64,000 nucleotides of DNA, taken from assembly GCA_021234155.1 (NCBI GenBank), contig JAJEKV010000003.1, positions 6,574,413-6,638,412 on the forward strand, read 5' to 3'. This DNA comes from Isoetes taiwanensis. Its lineage: Eukaryota; Streptophyta; Lycopodiopsida; Isoetales; Isoetaceae. The position numbers and the translations under genes were made by a program. Numbering within the stretch: the first letter of the stretch is position 1; each line of letters begins with the position of its first letter. Positions 10,505 through 21,480 of this stretch are shown one piece after another. Below the pieces are notes generated by a model, which worked only from the letters and a program-made list of their open reading frames with translations, had not been told where the DNA came from and did no database searches.

Positions 10505-10870
10505 TGATCCGAGATCCTACGGCTCACGTGGCTTTGGGACGTGTTCTATGGCCCAGATGGCTTGGGAGTTTGTTTGTAGATTATATGTAGGCAATCCTAC
10601 CGTCCAGGTTGATCTGATTCTGATCGTCGGTCCGGGATCCTACGGCTCACGTTGCTTTGGGACACATCCTACGGTGCACATGGCTTTGGGAATTATATGT
10701 AATCGATCCTACGGTCTAGGTTGATCCGATCCTGATCATCGATCCGAGATCTTACGGCTCACGTGGCTTGGCACATAACCTACGGTGCACATGACTTTGG
10801 GAATTATATATAATAGATCCTATGGCTCATATTGCTTTAATTATTGTCACGTAGTGAGATCTCGACCCGT
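10505..10870. repeat. Tandem repeat of about 115-125 bases, three copies (S1)
   Basis: GATCCTACGGCTCACG and close variants recur at about 10,513, 10,638 and 10,752. Each is followed by TGGCTTTGGGA-type sequence and GGTTGATC. Two units contain CACGTGG, a G-box core. S2 has a more degraded version at 36,125-36,470. No coding frame. Confidence 0.75.
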
Positions 10871-10929
10871 GATCGAGTCCAAGATTCTACGGCCCAAGTT
10901 GAATGCTCATCCCTTAGGAAAAGGCTTTT

Positions 10930-11020
10930 AAAATTTTTATGTTATGTGGGCATTCGAACCCTGGCCATTGACCCCTCAGCCCCCCATGCTAACCACTAGA
11001 CCAAGCATTAACTCTAAGAA
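10930..11020 (-). mobile_element. tRNA-derived SINE head (S1)
   Basis: On the minus strand TGGTCTAGTGGTTAGCA (11,003-10,987) matches a tRNA A box. GGTTCGAATGCC (10,960-10,949) matches a B box about 30 bases further on, and the sequence then runs into an A-rich tail region. There is no complete acceptor stem or plausible anticodon arm, so this is a SINE-type pseudo-tRNA, not a functional tRNA gene. The S2 copy (about 36,545-36,625) has lost both boxes. Confidence 0.6.
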
Positions 11021-11092
11021 TAATTTATGTTTCAAATATACTTAAGGGTAATTTTCCCATTAAGATAAAATAGACTATAACGTTCTAGCTAG

Positions 11093-11224
11093 TTCAAGAA
11101 AGTTCTAGAATGTTCTGGAAGGCTCTCTAGAAAGTTCTAGAACATAAGAGAATCTAGGGGGGATCTAAGAAAATTCTTCCAGAAAGTTCCAAATTGTTCT
11201 ATTAAGTTTTAGAATGTTCTAGAA
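11093..11224. promoter_or_regulatory. Perfect multi-unit heat-shock elements (S1)
   Basis: From 11,093 the sequence is TTCaaGAAagTTCtaGAA, then tgTTCtgGAA. That is six alternating units in exact 5-base phase (units start at 11,093, 11,098, 11,103, 11,108, 11,113 and 11,118). Further perfect triplets follow: GAA/TTC/GAA at 11,130-11,142, TTC/GAA/TTC at 11,177-11,189 and GAA/TTC/GAA at 11,212-11,224. Three units suffice for a trimer of heat-shock factor, so this is a strong predicted binding cluster. No TATA box or coding start is adjacent, so its target is unknown. Confidence 0.75.
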
Positions 11225-11770
11225 TGTAGGAGAATCTACAGGAATATAAGGAAATCTAGGGAAATACTTCCAGAAAGTTCTGAAAGTCTTAGAATGTTCC
11301 AGAAAGTCTTAGAATGTTCTAAAAAGTTCTAGAATGTAAAGGAATCCAGAAGAATCTAATAGAATCTAAGAAAATCTTATAAAATGTAAGAGAATCTAGA
11401 AAAATATTTACAAGCCTAGGGGAATCTCTTAAAATCTGGGGGATCTAAAGGAATCTTCATAAAATCTAAGGGAATCTAAGAAAATGTTGATGAAATCTTA
11501 GAGCATCTAAGGGAATCTTTATAGAATCTCTTTGAATCTCATGTAATGTAAGGGAACCTAGGGCAATCTCATAAAATCTAAAGGAATCTAAGGGAATCCA
11601 AGGGGATCTTCATAGAATCTTGGAGAATCTAGGGAAATCTAATGGAATCTAGAGGGAATCTTATAAAATTTAGAGAAATGCTCACGAAACCTCTAAGAGA
11701 ACCTTGGTAGAATCTTTGAGAATCTATGAATTTAGAGTATTCTCAAGAGATTCTTTTAGAATGTAGGGCA
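11225..11770. repeat. GAATCT-rich degenerate minisatellite (S1)
   Basis: Short variable units built on AGAATCTA, GGGAATCT and AAAATCT continue directly from the HSE cluster. Many keep the GAA half of an HSE unit while the TTC half is altered to TCT. Similar arrays lie at 36,705-37,385 (S2) and 54,285-54,975. No open frame. Confidence 0.75.
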
Positions 11771-12591
11771 CGACAAGAACTTGCACGTAGGAACATGCTA
11801 AAACTCGAACATGCACCGTAGGACGCATTAAATTTCTTGTTTATATATGTTAAGATAATGGTATCTTAAATTTCATGCTATATACCAGATTTGAATATAA
11901 ATAGGCATGTGCCATTTATGGGTCTAGGATTAGACCAATTAAATGGAGAAATTCTCTTTCGTTATTTTGCGGGCTCTATCCATTTTGTCCCTATAATGAT
12001 ACTACGAGTTCTCATCTTCTACGACATTACTTTTGAAAAGGTGTGAGTGGTCATCCGCATACATTCAAACTAGCCCTTAATTGCTTATCTTTTTGTGCTT
12101 CAATATCACCCTTTTCTGAGGACATCCAATCCCTATAATTATATACGAGTTCTTATCTTCTATGATATTCTTTTTGTAAAGGTGTACGTGAACATCCATA
12201 TACATTCAAACTAGCCCTTAATTATGCTTCAATATCACCCTTTAGAAATGTAATTCCACCTATCCAAGTTATGCAAGAAGATTGTTAGGAAAAATGGGCA
12301 AGTTGGGAAATTTTAAATTAAATTAGGATTTGTTTAAGAATTTTGTAAACATAAAAAAGCTTTTTGATAATTTAGTCAATAATTAAGAGTATTTTGTAAG
12401 TTTCTCTAATGTATAAGGGAAAGTGAACTTTGAAAATTATTTCATTAAAAATAATCTATATGAGAAGCATTGAAAGTCTATTATGGCAACATTATCAACA
12501 ATAATTATAATGTGGCCTCAGATGAAACGACCTATAAACCTCCTATGAAACGACCTATAAACCTTCTATAGCCCGGCCACTTAGTCTAATC

Positions 12592-12845
12592 TCAAGGCTC
12601 TTCCATCAAATCCCCACAAGACTCAAAGGGAAACATTCACCTTTGAAATCCACTTGCTTCTGTTCAGTTTGTTGAGGCCGAAGCCCCATCAATCTCCAAA
12701 CCGAATAAACCATTATTGTTATTGACTATATTTTTTTTGAAGTAATTTTTGGGTCGAAAGTATCATTGGTGGTACGGCCTTGTGCTAAGTAGACACATAA
12801 TAATAATGAAAACAAAAAGCAAACCATAACCTTCTTGCTTGCCAT
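12592..12845 (-). pseudogene. Secreted-peptide gene copy with frameshifts (S1)
   Basis: Copy of the gene at 38,174-38,428. The start (ATG at 12,845) and the signal-peptide part are kept up to about residue 23. CCACCAATGATAC then replaces CCACCAGGATAC and shifts the frame. Further changes in a T-run and near the CCAGGCTGTTGAG position alter the rest. The differences are of the CAG/CTG and homopolymer kind that separate S1 from S2 throughout, so the break may be a consensus error and not a real loss. If real, it is a pseudogene. Confidence 0.6.
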
Positions 12846-12929
12846 GAAATGAAGCGATTCGGTTGTTTGCTTATTTGTTGGTGGTGCTTATAGCCTTGGA
12901 CTTTTATAATTACCCTACTTCTATCCTTT

Positions 12930-13085
12930 TCCCTATCTTTTACCTTTTAACCTTTTGCCCTATAAATTTCTTCCGGCGGATTTTGGAAAAGGGTTTCTTT
13001 CTTCCTCTCCAGAGTTTCAAAGTGGTATCTCCCGGCGAGCTCACGGATTTGCTTGGATAAGGCAAATAATCACAAAAATCACGGT
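12930..13085 (+). repeat. Upstream/leader repeat unit shared with 15,548 and 38,520
   Basis: TACCTTTTAACCTTTTGCCC, TTGGAAAAGGGTTTCTTTC and GCTTGGATAAGGCAAATAATC occur here, again right after the TIR end at 15,548-15,700, and correspondingly at 38,520-38,660 and 41,054-41,190 in S2. The outer copies directly flank the TIR terminus, so a piece of the sequence between the peptide gene and the BTB fragment has been duplicated to the outside of the element. No coding frame. Confidence 0.7.
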
Positions 13086-13119
13086 TTGCTTGGATAAGGC
13101 AGCCCTACTTTGTTTGAGA

Positions 13120-13435
13120 TGATGGCTTTAGTGCAAGAACTTCATCAAGGAAGCAAATCTTCCGCAAAGTGTTCATCGCGTGTTCAAGAAAAAGGTAGAT
13201 CACATTATTGTTGAGAAAAAGCCCAGGAAATAAGTTCAATGATTCAGGTTTAAGCGGCGTGAAGCTTACATTATCAGGAAAATATGGGTTTATGGTCACC
13301 GTAAAGGTACACAGGCATATCTTGATGACCCGTAAGCGGATGCCGATGTTAAGCTTTTCGATTTGGTCGATGAAGCGGCACCAAATCTACGCCTCAAACA
13401 ATTGAAATCCTAGATTGTGATGCTGGGAAGAATTC
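13120..13435 (+). pseudogene. BTB/POZ exon fragment (S1)
   Basis: Copy of 38,700-39,000. It keeps five A residues after TTCAAG, which makes the FKKKVDA junction open here but shifted in S2. Downstream the frame is destroyed at nearly every CAG/CTG site: the S2 bases encoding TQNRYF and LSDWSMKQ are scrambled. Between them the two copies support one continuous ancestral frame. Confidence 0.55.
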
Positions 13436-13439
13436 GTCC

Positions 13440-14370
13440 CACAAAGGCGCCATTGGCGAGATTCTCTTGTGAGAAACATGAACGCATAATTTTGGGTTTT
13501 GAAAACTTCGAGTTTGCATGCTAAATCTAATGGTGCCTGCTTTGTAGGCGATGTTGTGCTTCATACTTTTAAGCTTGGGTGTAAAAGGTAATGAGAAGGC
13601 GGGTCGGTTGGCGGCTTCTGTGGTGGCTTTCAAGCAAGCTCGGTTTTGGCGTCCTGTTACGCCATAGCCGAAGCTCCAAGCATCGTAAGGATGCGATCTA
13701 TAAAGTTAGTGGCGTGGCTAATTTTACATGTCGCGGACTTCGTCAATCAATTGCGCCCCTCAACCAAGCGATGCCAATCCATAACATGCTTCGGGTAAAT
13801 TGCCGCATTCTTTTTCGGTTCTTTAACCTAATCGATTTCCCGTTTATCAACCTGAATCAGCATTCTCTCCTCACTTTGTGGCCAGCAATTCCCAGCTCTC
13901 AATTTAAATATTAGTTGGCGTGATCTACTATTTCATAGACTTGCGGATGCTTTTCAGTATACCATGATTTTTTAGATAAATATATCGTATTAGGCATCAA
14001 TATATGAGGCATCATCATATGTTGCGAGAAAGTTGTATGTTTTCTTATTTGGCCTTGATGAGATTTTGTTGCACTACATTTTCAGATTTATGCAAAACAT
14101 TTAGGCCGTCGAGTTATTTCTTTTCATGTTTGTTTCTTTGACGTTATTTTGTCTAAATCATGCCGGTTTAGCTCTCCTTTATTTTGCTAAATTATTCAAG
14201 GATGCTTATAAGCCTCATGTCTTACCCTGTGACAGGCATTCATTCTCTTTGATGGAAGTGCCACATAACTTTAGGGAGTTCGGTTGTCCTTTCATTCTAT
14301 GTAGCATGCATTCATGTAGAGCTGGTTAAATTCCAAACAACCTACAAAGCATATATTTATTCACACATTT
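13440..14370. other. Non-coding part of block S
   Basis: Between the BTB fragment and the next exon-like stretch. It matches 39,005-39,900 in S2 with many CAG/CTG-type differences. It contains intron-like T-rich tracts and a possible short exon (VVLHTFKLGCK). Nothing else is supportable. Confidence 0.4.
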
Positions 14371-14376
14371 GCTACT

Positions 14377-14790
14377 GTGCATGTAATCATTCTGAAAATG
14401 CATCGTCAACCATGTCAATGGCATCATGTGGAACTCATAGCTCATTTAAGGTTCAACAATCATGTCACGGCTTTGAATGGAATTGCGGGGCGGTCCAATG
14501 GCTTCCAAATTCTAAAAGAAATTGGCGATCGCGAGCAATGGGGTCGTCATACCAGTAACATTCTCAATTTGAGTGTGCCACAATGTAAAGAAGGATTCCA
14601 TCACGAAATAAAGAAAGAAGATGTTTATTATCTTTGAGCATTCTCAACGGATATATCTTGAAAATAACGGATGGGCATTCTTTGGATGCAAAAATATTGT
14701 TGTCGGATAGAAATTGCCAAGGCATGCGATGACTATCAGCGGGCAAATAGAGAAGAGGCATGTTTCAGACAGCCCTATTCTTTAGGCAAT
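14377..14790 (+). pseudogene. Interrupted copy of the exon-like stretch (S1)
   Basis: Matches 39,907-40,329, but the frame closes early at about 14,637 because CAACAGAAGAAGG in S2 is CAATGTAAAGAAGG here, and TATGCTGAGC is TATCTTTGAGC. Both changes are at CAG/CTG triplets. Confidence 0.4.
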
Positions 14791-15478
14791 AAGTGAAAAG
14801 ATAAAAGAAAGAGGTAAAGCGGGAAGTTGGGGCGATATCTAGAGGATCTGGTAGATTATTCTGTCTTTGTTGAGTCTAAAGATGATGAATACAAATAATT
14901 GAAGGAGCTTGGAGCAACAGAGTGTGCGGCGGGCGAGTGGGATGGATTGGAAAGGCTTGAGGATGAATAAGATATGAAGTGAGATGAAGGAATGAAATTG
15001 AAGGAGGAGGAAATAGTTTGGTTGCCTATACGTGATAACAACGCTAAGTCATATAATTTGGCTTCAAGGGTCAAGCTTTGATGCCAATATCTAACGTTTT
15101 GAAATGAACCTCTCTTTCTCTAGAAATGCTAGGTCTGTCTCCCTTTTGATACAAAATCAACATCAGAATATATAATTTTAGTTTAGCACCTCGCACCTTC
15201 CCATAAGCACAAGGTGATGAGAAGTGGTGGAATAATAAAAACTTTGAACTCACAAGGTGATAAGAAAAATGCGATAAGAAATTAAAAATTTCAAATAAAC
15301 ATGGTGCGAATTACATATTTAGCTATCGAAAACCTTAGTTGTTGAAGAAAGAATCCCTGTGAATAGGACCGTACTGTAGACTTACATAATGCAGTTCGAA
15401 TGACTTGAGCTTCTCACTATTGGCTTCTTTTGCTCGAAAACCCTGCAAAACCCTCGTTATCTGAGTTGAAATCCAAGT

Positions 15479-15502
15479 GAAGTGAAGTGAAGTGAAGTGA
15501 AG
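15479..15502. repeat. (GTGAA)n microsatellite next to a TIR end
   Basis: Five GTGAA units in S1, against four at 40,989-41,009 in S2. It lies immediately inside the TIR terminus. Confidence 0.85.
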
Positions 15503-15547
15503 AGAAATGTTCGCGGCGGCCTTGGCCGCCTCGATAAATTTCTTGTA
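15503..15547 (-). mobile_element. TIR-element right terminus (S1)
   Basis: Read on the minus strand: TACAAGAAATTTATCGAGGC, then GGCCAAGGCCGCC and GCGAACATTTCT. The GGCGGCC-TT-GGCCGCC core is a perfect palindrome. The same sequence occurs inverted at 31,870 and 49,065. Plant CACTA elements often start CACTACAAGAAA followed by a GC-rich palindromic stretch, so a CACTA relative is likely. The terminal CAC is not conserved, so the superfamily is an inference. Confidence 0.65.
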
Positions 15548-15979
15548 CCTTTTAACCTTTTGCCCTATAAATTTCTTCCGGCCATGCTTTTATCCGGATT
15601 TTGGAAAAGGGTTTCTTTCTTCCTCCGTAGTTACAGTGGTATCTCCTGGCAGAGCTCACAGTTGCTTGGATAAGGCAAATAATCACAAAAAATGGTCTGA
15701 ATCGACCTGCAAGATCAGCTAGGGTTGAATCAGCAAATCAGCAGCTGCTCTGCAAATGACTTTAAGGCAGTATTAAAAGTCAGGAATTTTTTAGGGTTTA
15801 TGGGCGTCCTAGAGGATTCATCATGAAAGCAAGCAAGGCGGAATTTGTTTTATGTTGCCCATTTCTGGTTTGCAATTGTGACTTACAACTGAAACCTTAT
15901 GCAGGTTATTAGTTGTGTTTTTGTGCGGATCATCTTGAACAAATAAAAGCCCGACACCAAGTAGGTATACCGCTTTAGG

Positions 15980-17020
15980 TAGCCCAAGTCTTACTGGTTT
16001 TGGGTTCAGTGTTATTCTTCATAGACATGAAGTTGATCAATTTCTTTCTGGCATAATTTTATTTTTGGATTGACCAATTCAACCAACAAATTTAAACTAA
16101 TCATCTGCCAGGTTTGTCATAAATTTTGGTACGTAGTTCATTCATCCCTAGGTATAAAGATGTCCCGGTTAAGTAAGTGCTTCACTGTTATTCTCCTTCT
16201 CCTTCTCCTCTTAGAAGCATGACTAATCCACGAGTTTTTGGGTCTCCCGAGTGAGTATGTCCTATGATCATTTGCATCTGGTCACTTCTAACTTCTTAAA
16301 TATAATAATTACGGATTGCATAAGGTGTCTCAAGTGTGTTGGGCATGTTGGTAACATTCGGGGTTGCTTGCGGGGGTAGAGCCTCTTGTTTCAAAAGAAT
16401 ATATTAAAAGGCGCCGGGCTTTGTGCCTTACCATAAAGGTGGTCTTGGATGCTTGGTACAGGAAATGATCGAGAAAGTATCGGCCCAACCAGTGCATTTT
16501 GCTAGGACGATAAAGTTTAGTGCTTCAAATGCGAAGATTTTGATGTGTTCTAGCTTTGATTTATTTTAGAAATAAACATTTGGCTATAATAAGCGCAGCC
16601 CCTTGGCATGTCAGCATCTCACTCTCGGAGGGGCTCTTTGAATTAGATCAAAGTTTTCTTGTGTATTTTTCCTTTTAGTGATAGACATATCTTTCTTTAC
16701 ATCCATTTATATCTCCATTCATTGAGAGATGATGGATTTGATACATCTTCTATTTTTGTGCCCAGATGAAATAGGCCTATCTAGATTGGCATCACTACTA
16801 CCGAAATGTTATGAACCTCAAATTGTGTGCTGCAATTATTCCACTGTCACTTAGTGTAAGTTAGTGTAAGTTGCCGACTGTGATCCTGAAGTGAGGTGAA
16901 TATTGATTGGGGCATGGCATGTTAAAATTTTTACCATACTTAATAGGAAGTTTCTCCACTAATATTTTCAATTCTTTACTCAATGGAGGTTGGTTGTGAT
17001 GGCTAAGGAGGAGACAGTGC
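15980..17020 (+). pseudogene. Exon-like segments between blocks S and R (S1)
   Basis: Contains the 370-base segment followed by a coding-like stretch clearest at 44,092-44,345: CLKCVGHVGNI, LLFQKEYIKRL, then MIEKVSAQPVHFARTIKFSA and ILMCSGFDLF before a stop. Further on, at about 17,209, TTTGCAG|GATGTGAC begins a short exon reading DVTFEHQYIFAISSP, which in the 42.7-kb copy ends at CTAC|GTGAGT. I do not recognise the parent gene. Copies lie at 41,480-42,720 and 44,090-45,020. Confidence 0.4.
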
Positions 17021-18253
17021 CAATGGCAGCCAGTTTGCATACTTAATGTAAGACCTTGGACAAATATCTATGCTCCCAGAGTTACTAGGCTGTCTTAGTC
17101 TAAGTTCATGTTATCTACTTTGTTTGCCTCTTTCTTTATGTCAATGATATTATGTTGGGCACTTCATTGAGCTCATTTGCATGACTCTTGTTACTTTTTG
17201 CATTTTGCAGGATGTGACTTTTGAGCATCAATATATATTTGCAATTAGCTCTCCTCGTGAGTCTTAGTTGGCTGCATAGATAATCATGTTGTCCATGTTC
17301 AAACATTTTTCTGGATTTCATTGCACTGACTTGAAGATGTTTCTTTGGGATCTTGGATCTTTCTGTTCATAGTAAAGTGATTATAACTTTCTACATGGAG
17401 ATTCTTAAAAATCACCTACGAATTTGAGAGCTTGAGAAAATAATGGGGCATATTTTCTCTCTCTTATTTGAGGCTTAAGGAAAGTGTCATTATGGACATG
17501 AAACAGCCATCACATTTTGCATTGAAAGGAAATATTTCCAAAATTGTTTATAACATGGTTGTAAATATGGTGAACAATATGGTGAGAAGAGAAATGAGAA
17601 TGGAAAATGTTAGAATAGTATAATTCTTCGATATATATGATTACTAGCAAAAAGATTTTTTTTGGAATTAGTGACTTTTGGTAAGGCGTGGATAGCATTT
17701 GCCTCGTTTGTATGTGCCGGCTTCGCGTGCTTTCTTGTATAGCGCCCAGCCACCATAGCATCAATTTTGTTACATTTTGCGGTTAGCTTCTTAATTGAAA
17801 ATCATTGCCCTTCGGAGATGTAGAATGATGCATATGAATAGAGTTTTGTGCTTTTCTCAAGATTTTGACATTCTTTTTTCTCGGCGGCAAGCAACTGCTT
17901 TTGGTGGGGGTTATCTCTGACCAAGATCTTGGCCATCGCCACGTCGAAGCCACGTTGCAAAAAATGTCGAACAAAAAAATTACGGTTCTTGCTGCTTCAG
18001 CGGGTGCTTTCGGTTTAGAACGATTCATTAGTAGATAGATCCGAGAATGGAGCGATTTGTGAAAAACACTTTCATAGCGATGCATGGACAATAAAAATCT
18101 GAACTATCGGAACCTAAAAATCGAGCTAATGGGGCCAAAATCGGGTAGAAAGCTAATCCCTAGTGATTTTTCGGGGAATTTGGGCAATTCTAGAACAAAG
18201 TTGGAGCTACGGCTAGTGGAATTGTCGATTTAGTGTTCTTCGATTTTAGGGTT

Positions 18254-19508
18254 CACCACACATCCGTTGGGCAAAACTTTTTGCCTTACATGCACACTTT
18301 GTGGCGGGGATTTAATCCCGCCTTAGGAAGTCTAGGTCCTAGGGGCATGGCTTTTTAGCCTCACCATCCTAGTGCCACCTACCATAGTCCCATTGATTTT
18401 TCATTACGCCGTTTAAGGTCCATACTAGACTAATGTTGTGCGGACTAGCTAGTTTATCCCATAGCCTTGCGGCGACCAAAGTGGAGGCTACCGCGTCATA
18501 GTAACCAACTTCCAATTATAAATGACAGCGACAAGGTTTGAACCCATGACCAAATGTACATTTATTTTGACATTATTAGGCCTATACCAACTCACCACAC
18601 ATCCGTTCGGCAAACTTTTGCCTTACATGCACACTTTGTAGGCGGGATTTAATCCCCTTAGGAAGTCTAGGTCCTAGGGGCAACTCTAGGGCATGGCTTT
18701 TTTGCTTCTTCTTGGTTTTGGGTTCGGTGTTATTCTTCATAGACATGAAGTTGATCAATTTCTTTTCGGCATAATTTTATTTTTGGATTGACCAATTCAA
18801 CCAACAAATTTAAACTAATCATCTGCGGGTTTGTCATAAATTTTGAGTGCGTAGTTCATTCATCCCTAGGTATAAAGATGTCGGTTAAGTAAGTGCTTCC
18901 TTTATTTATTCTCCTTCTCCTTCTCCTCTTAGAAGCATGTCTAATCCACGAGTTTTTGGGTCTCCCAGTGAGTATGTCCTATGATCTGTTGCATACAGGT
19001 CACTTCTAACTTCTTAAATATAATAATTCGAATTGCATAAGGTGTCTTAAGTGTGTTGGGCATGTTGGTAACATTAGGGGGTTGCTTGCCTAGTGCCACC
19101 TACCATAGTCCCATTGATTTTTTTTATTATTTTATTTAAGGTCCATACTAGACTAATCTTGTCTGAGACTAGCTAGTTTATCCCACGATCTTGCGACAAC
19201 CAAAGTGGAGGACACATATAGGCTTTTTTTAAGTTCTACCACGTCGGGGATCATCATCGTATACCCCTAGTAACCAACTTCCAAATATAAATGGCTGGCA
19301 AAATTTGAACCCATGACCAAATGTACATTTATTTTGGCATTACTAGGCCTATACCAACTCACCACACATCCGTTGGATAAAACTTTTGCCTTACATGCAC
19401 ACTTTGTAGGCGAGGATTTAATCCGCCTTAGGAAGTCTAGGTCCTAGGGGGCAACTCTAGGGGCATGGCTTTTTAGCCTCACCATCCTAGTGCCACCTAC
19501 CATAGTCC
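18254..19508 (-). repeat. Tandem SINE-like units (R2), interrupted
   Basis: Same structure as the R1 array, with the same 370-base insertion at 18,708-19,085. Many unit positions differ from R1 and R3 at CAG/CTG triplets, for example TTGTGCGGACTAGC against TTGTACAGACTAGC. Confidence 0.55.
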
Positions 19509-19519
19509 TAAGGCACAAA

Positions 19520-20190
19520 ACATGAGGATTTACGGTTGAACCTGTGATGAGGAAATGAAGCTTTGTCTAGATCTAGCATAGGTTTTTATCCACTTAGAAA
19601 AAGCTGTGGACTTCATTTTCTCAACAGGAAGAATATCTATCTTCAAAACTCTATCTTCAAAATATCTATCTACCTAGGCATCTTACCATACCCGATTTGT
19701 GCCATAGGCGCCAAAACTACTCGAGTCTTGATCTCTAGAGTGGGCGTGAGAATTTTGTTTTTGTTGAAGCGGAAGATTTTCTTTGCTTCTTACAAAGTGA
19801 AGATCTATTCCATCAATAAATCATTGTTTGAGTCAAATGGTTATTTGCGGGACATTGCGAGAAAGGCTAAGAGATAGGGGATGGAAAGAAGAAATTATTG
19901 AAGCGATGGAGATAGACAAACTTAATCTGTCACAACAATTTCAACGGGATCTTTGATAAAGGATCTATCTTGGATGGCTTGGCTTTTGAGGTAGAAAATT
20001 TGTGGATTTCTTTGCAGAATACATCGTCGAGTTTGCTGGGAGCTTGCAGGACATAGCCGAAGCTGAAGACCTATTCCATCCAATAAATTGTTGTTTGAGT
20101 CACAACAATTTCAACAAGATGCTGATAGAGGATCTTTCTTGGATGGCTTGGTGTCTGTCCTTCCTATATATACGATTATTAACAATTTTT
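19520..20190 (+). pseudogene. Unidentified exon fragment (R2)
   Basis: Copy of 3,219-3,900. Frames break where GCGGGACATTGCGAGAAAGG replaces GCAGGACATTGCAGAAAGG. The same DADKGS position is shifted as in R1. Confidence 0.4.
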
Positions 20191-20465
20191 TTTTTTTGGA
20201 ATTAGTGACATTTTGGAATGGCTTTAATTTTGTATTTTTGAGAAGACATGGAGAGCATTTGCCCGTTTGTATGTGGCAGCTTCACATGCTTGCTTGCATA
20301 ATGCTGCCACCATAGCATCAATTTCTGTTCCGTTTGCAGCTAGCTTCTTAATTGAACCGTTGGCTCCTAGGTGTCATCGCCCTTCCAGAGATGTAGGCTG
20401 ATGCATATGAATAGAGTTTTGCCATAGACTGCCAAAACTGCTCGAGTCTTGATCTCTGGGGCGGC

Positions 20466-20600
20466 TAAAATCGTGGCCTCGGTTGTATGTCCTTGGCCAT
20501 ATATTTGTACGTAAGGCCTCGGTGGCCTTGGGCCTGGCGGGCCTTGCCCTTACGTGCCAAATTTCTAGCCTCGGACGTACAACCTCGATCTGCGCATTTT
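20466..20600. repeat. Foldback hairpin (R2)
   Basis: Copy of the 4,174-4,311 hairpin. The left arm here has lost GGC of GGCACGTAAGG (it reads TTGTACGTAAGG), which weakens the central stem. Confidence 0.6.
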
Positions 20601-21372
20601 TGGTTATCGACCTCGGCGGGCCAGATAACCTTACTGTCCAACATCTAATTTTTGAATCACAAAACCTTAACTTTACATTTTAGCCTTTTCCATGCATATA
20701 TTGGAGCTTAAATAAAGGCTGTCAAAGGACTATCTGGTAATCCTCGCTCATAGTCCAATGATGTTTTACGGTTTGCATGTAATGTGTTCTTTGATGCCAT
20801 AGTCAAAATTGGTCTTGCATTTGATGGACACTAATACATAAACATCGGTAACTATCTTTCAATGTTAAGGGCTTTGGCAATTGGACCCTTTATATGGAAT
20901 TGGGGCAGATGATTGTTGGCCAGAACTAGATCATGATTGCAATGTAAGAATATTTAACACCTTTACTATCACAATTTTCTTTGCTATTGGAATGTAAGGA
21001 TCGATGCTCGTCCCTCTCAAATCGCACTTGAGTTCGGTCCCGAGGGGTGCATGGGGCTCCAGCTCGCTTTGCGCTAAATTCTTGTATCCTATATAATTAG
21101 AAAAATAGTGCGGTGAAAGGAAATATTTGAAAGATACCCAAAATTGTCTATGACATCGTTGTAAATATGGTGAGCAGAGAAATGAGAAAATGGAAAATGT
21201 TAAATAGTATAATCCTCCTCCTATATAATACTCCTCCTATATAATAAGAAAAATAGTGTCTGTAAGTCACGCCCCATCGATAGCCAAGGTGATGCCACAT
21301 GGCACATCTCAGACCCTCGGATGGTAAACACGTGTAAGCTTCAAAAAGTTTAGGAAGCATCGAGAAGCTTCC

Positions 21373-21480
21373 TTTCATTCTAGAACCTAATTTGGAGTTT
21401 CTAGAGGGCCTCTCTGCATTCTAAAAGTGTCTAGAAGCTTCTCTTGCAAGTTTGAAAGGCTCTTTGGTTTCGTATAAAAA
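21373..21480 (+). promoter_or_regulatory. Heat-shock-type promoter (R2)
   Basis: Copy of the R1 promoter module, with TTCTAGAA and CTAGAAGCTTC upstream of TATAAAAA at 21,473-21,480. The HSE units and TATA spacing are unchanged, although the surrounding R2 sequence is the most divergent copy at CAG/CTG positions. Confidence 0.62.

Larger units (their letters stand above)
10502..17020 (+). repeat. Block S, copy 1 (S1)
   Basis: Shares its order with 36.12-42.5 kb: tandem repeat, SINE-like head, HSE-rich minisatellite, secreted-peptide gene, BTB exon, unknown exon, GTGAA microsatellite, TIR end, then a copied 5' flank of the peptide/BTB region. The left junction is within LINE sequence at about 10,500. 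The right part runs into block R. Coding frames here are more damaged than in S2, mainly at CAG/CTG sites. Confidence 0.85.

Noticed and set aside
10930-11020. A functional tRNA gene on the minus strand
   Set aside because: A and B boxes are present, but there is no acceptor stem, no proper anticodon arm and no terminator. It is better read as a SINE head.
11090-11770. CRISPR array or regularly spaced repeats
   Set aside because: Units are short, variable in length and have no distinct spacers. The genome is clearly eukaryotic.
12592-13430. Calling S1 genes true pseudogenes
   Set aside because: Frame breaks coincide with CAG/CTG or homopolymer differences from S2, so assembly error is at least as likely. 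They are entered as broken with this caveat.
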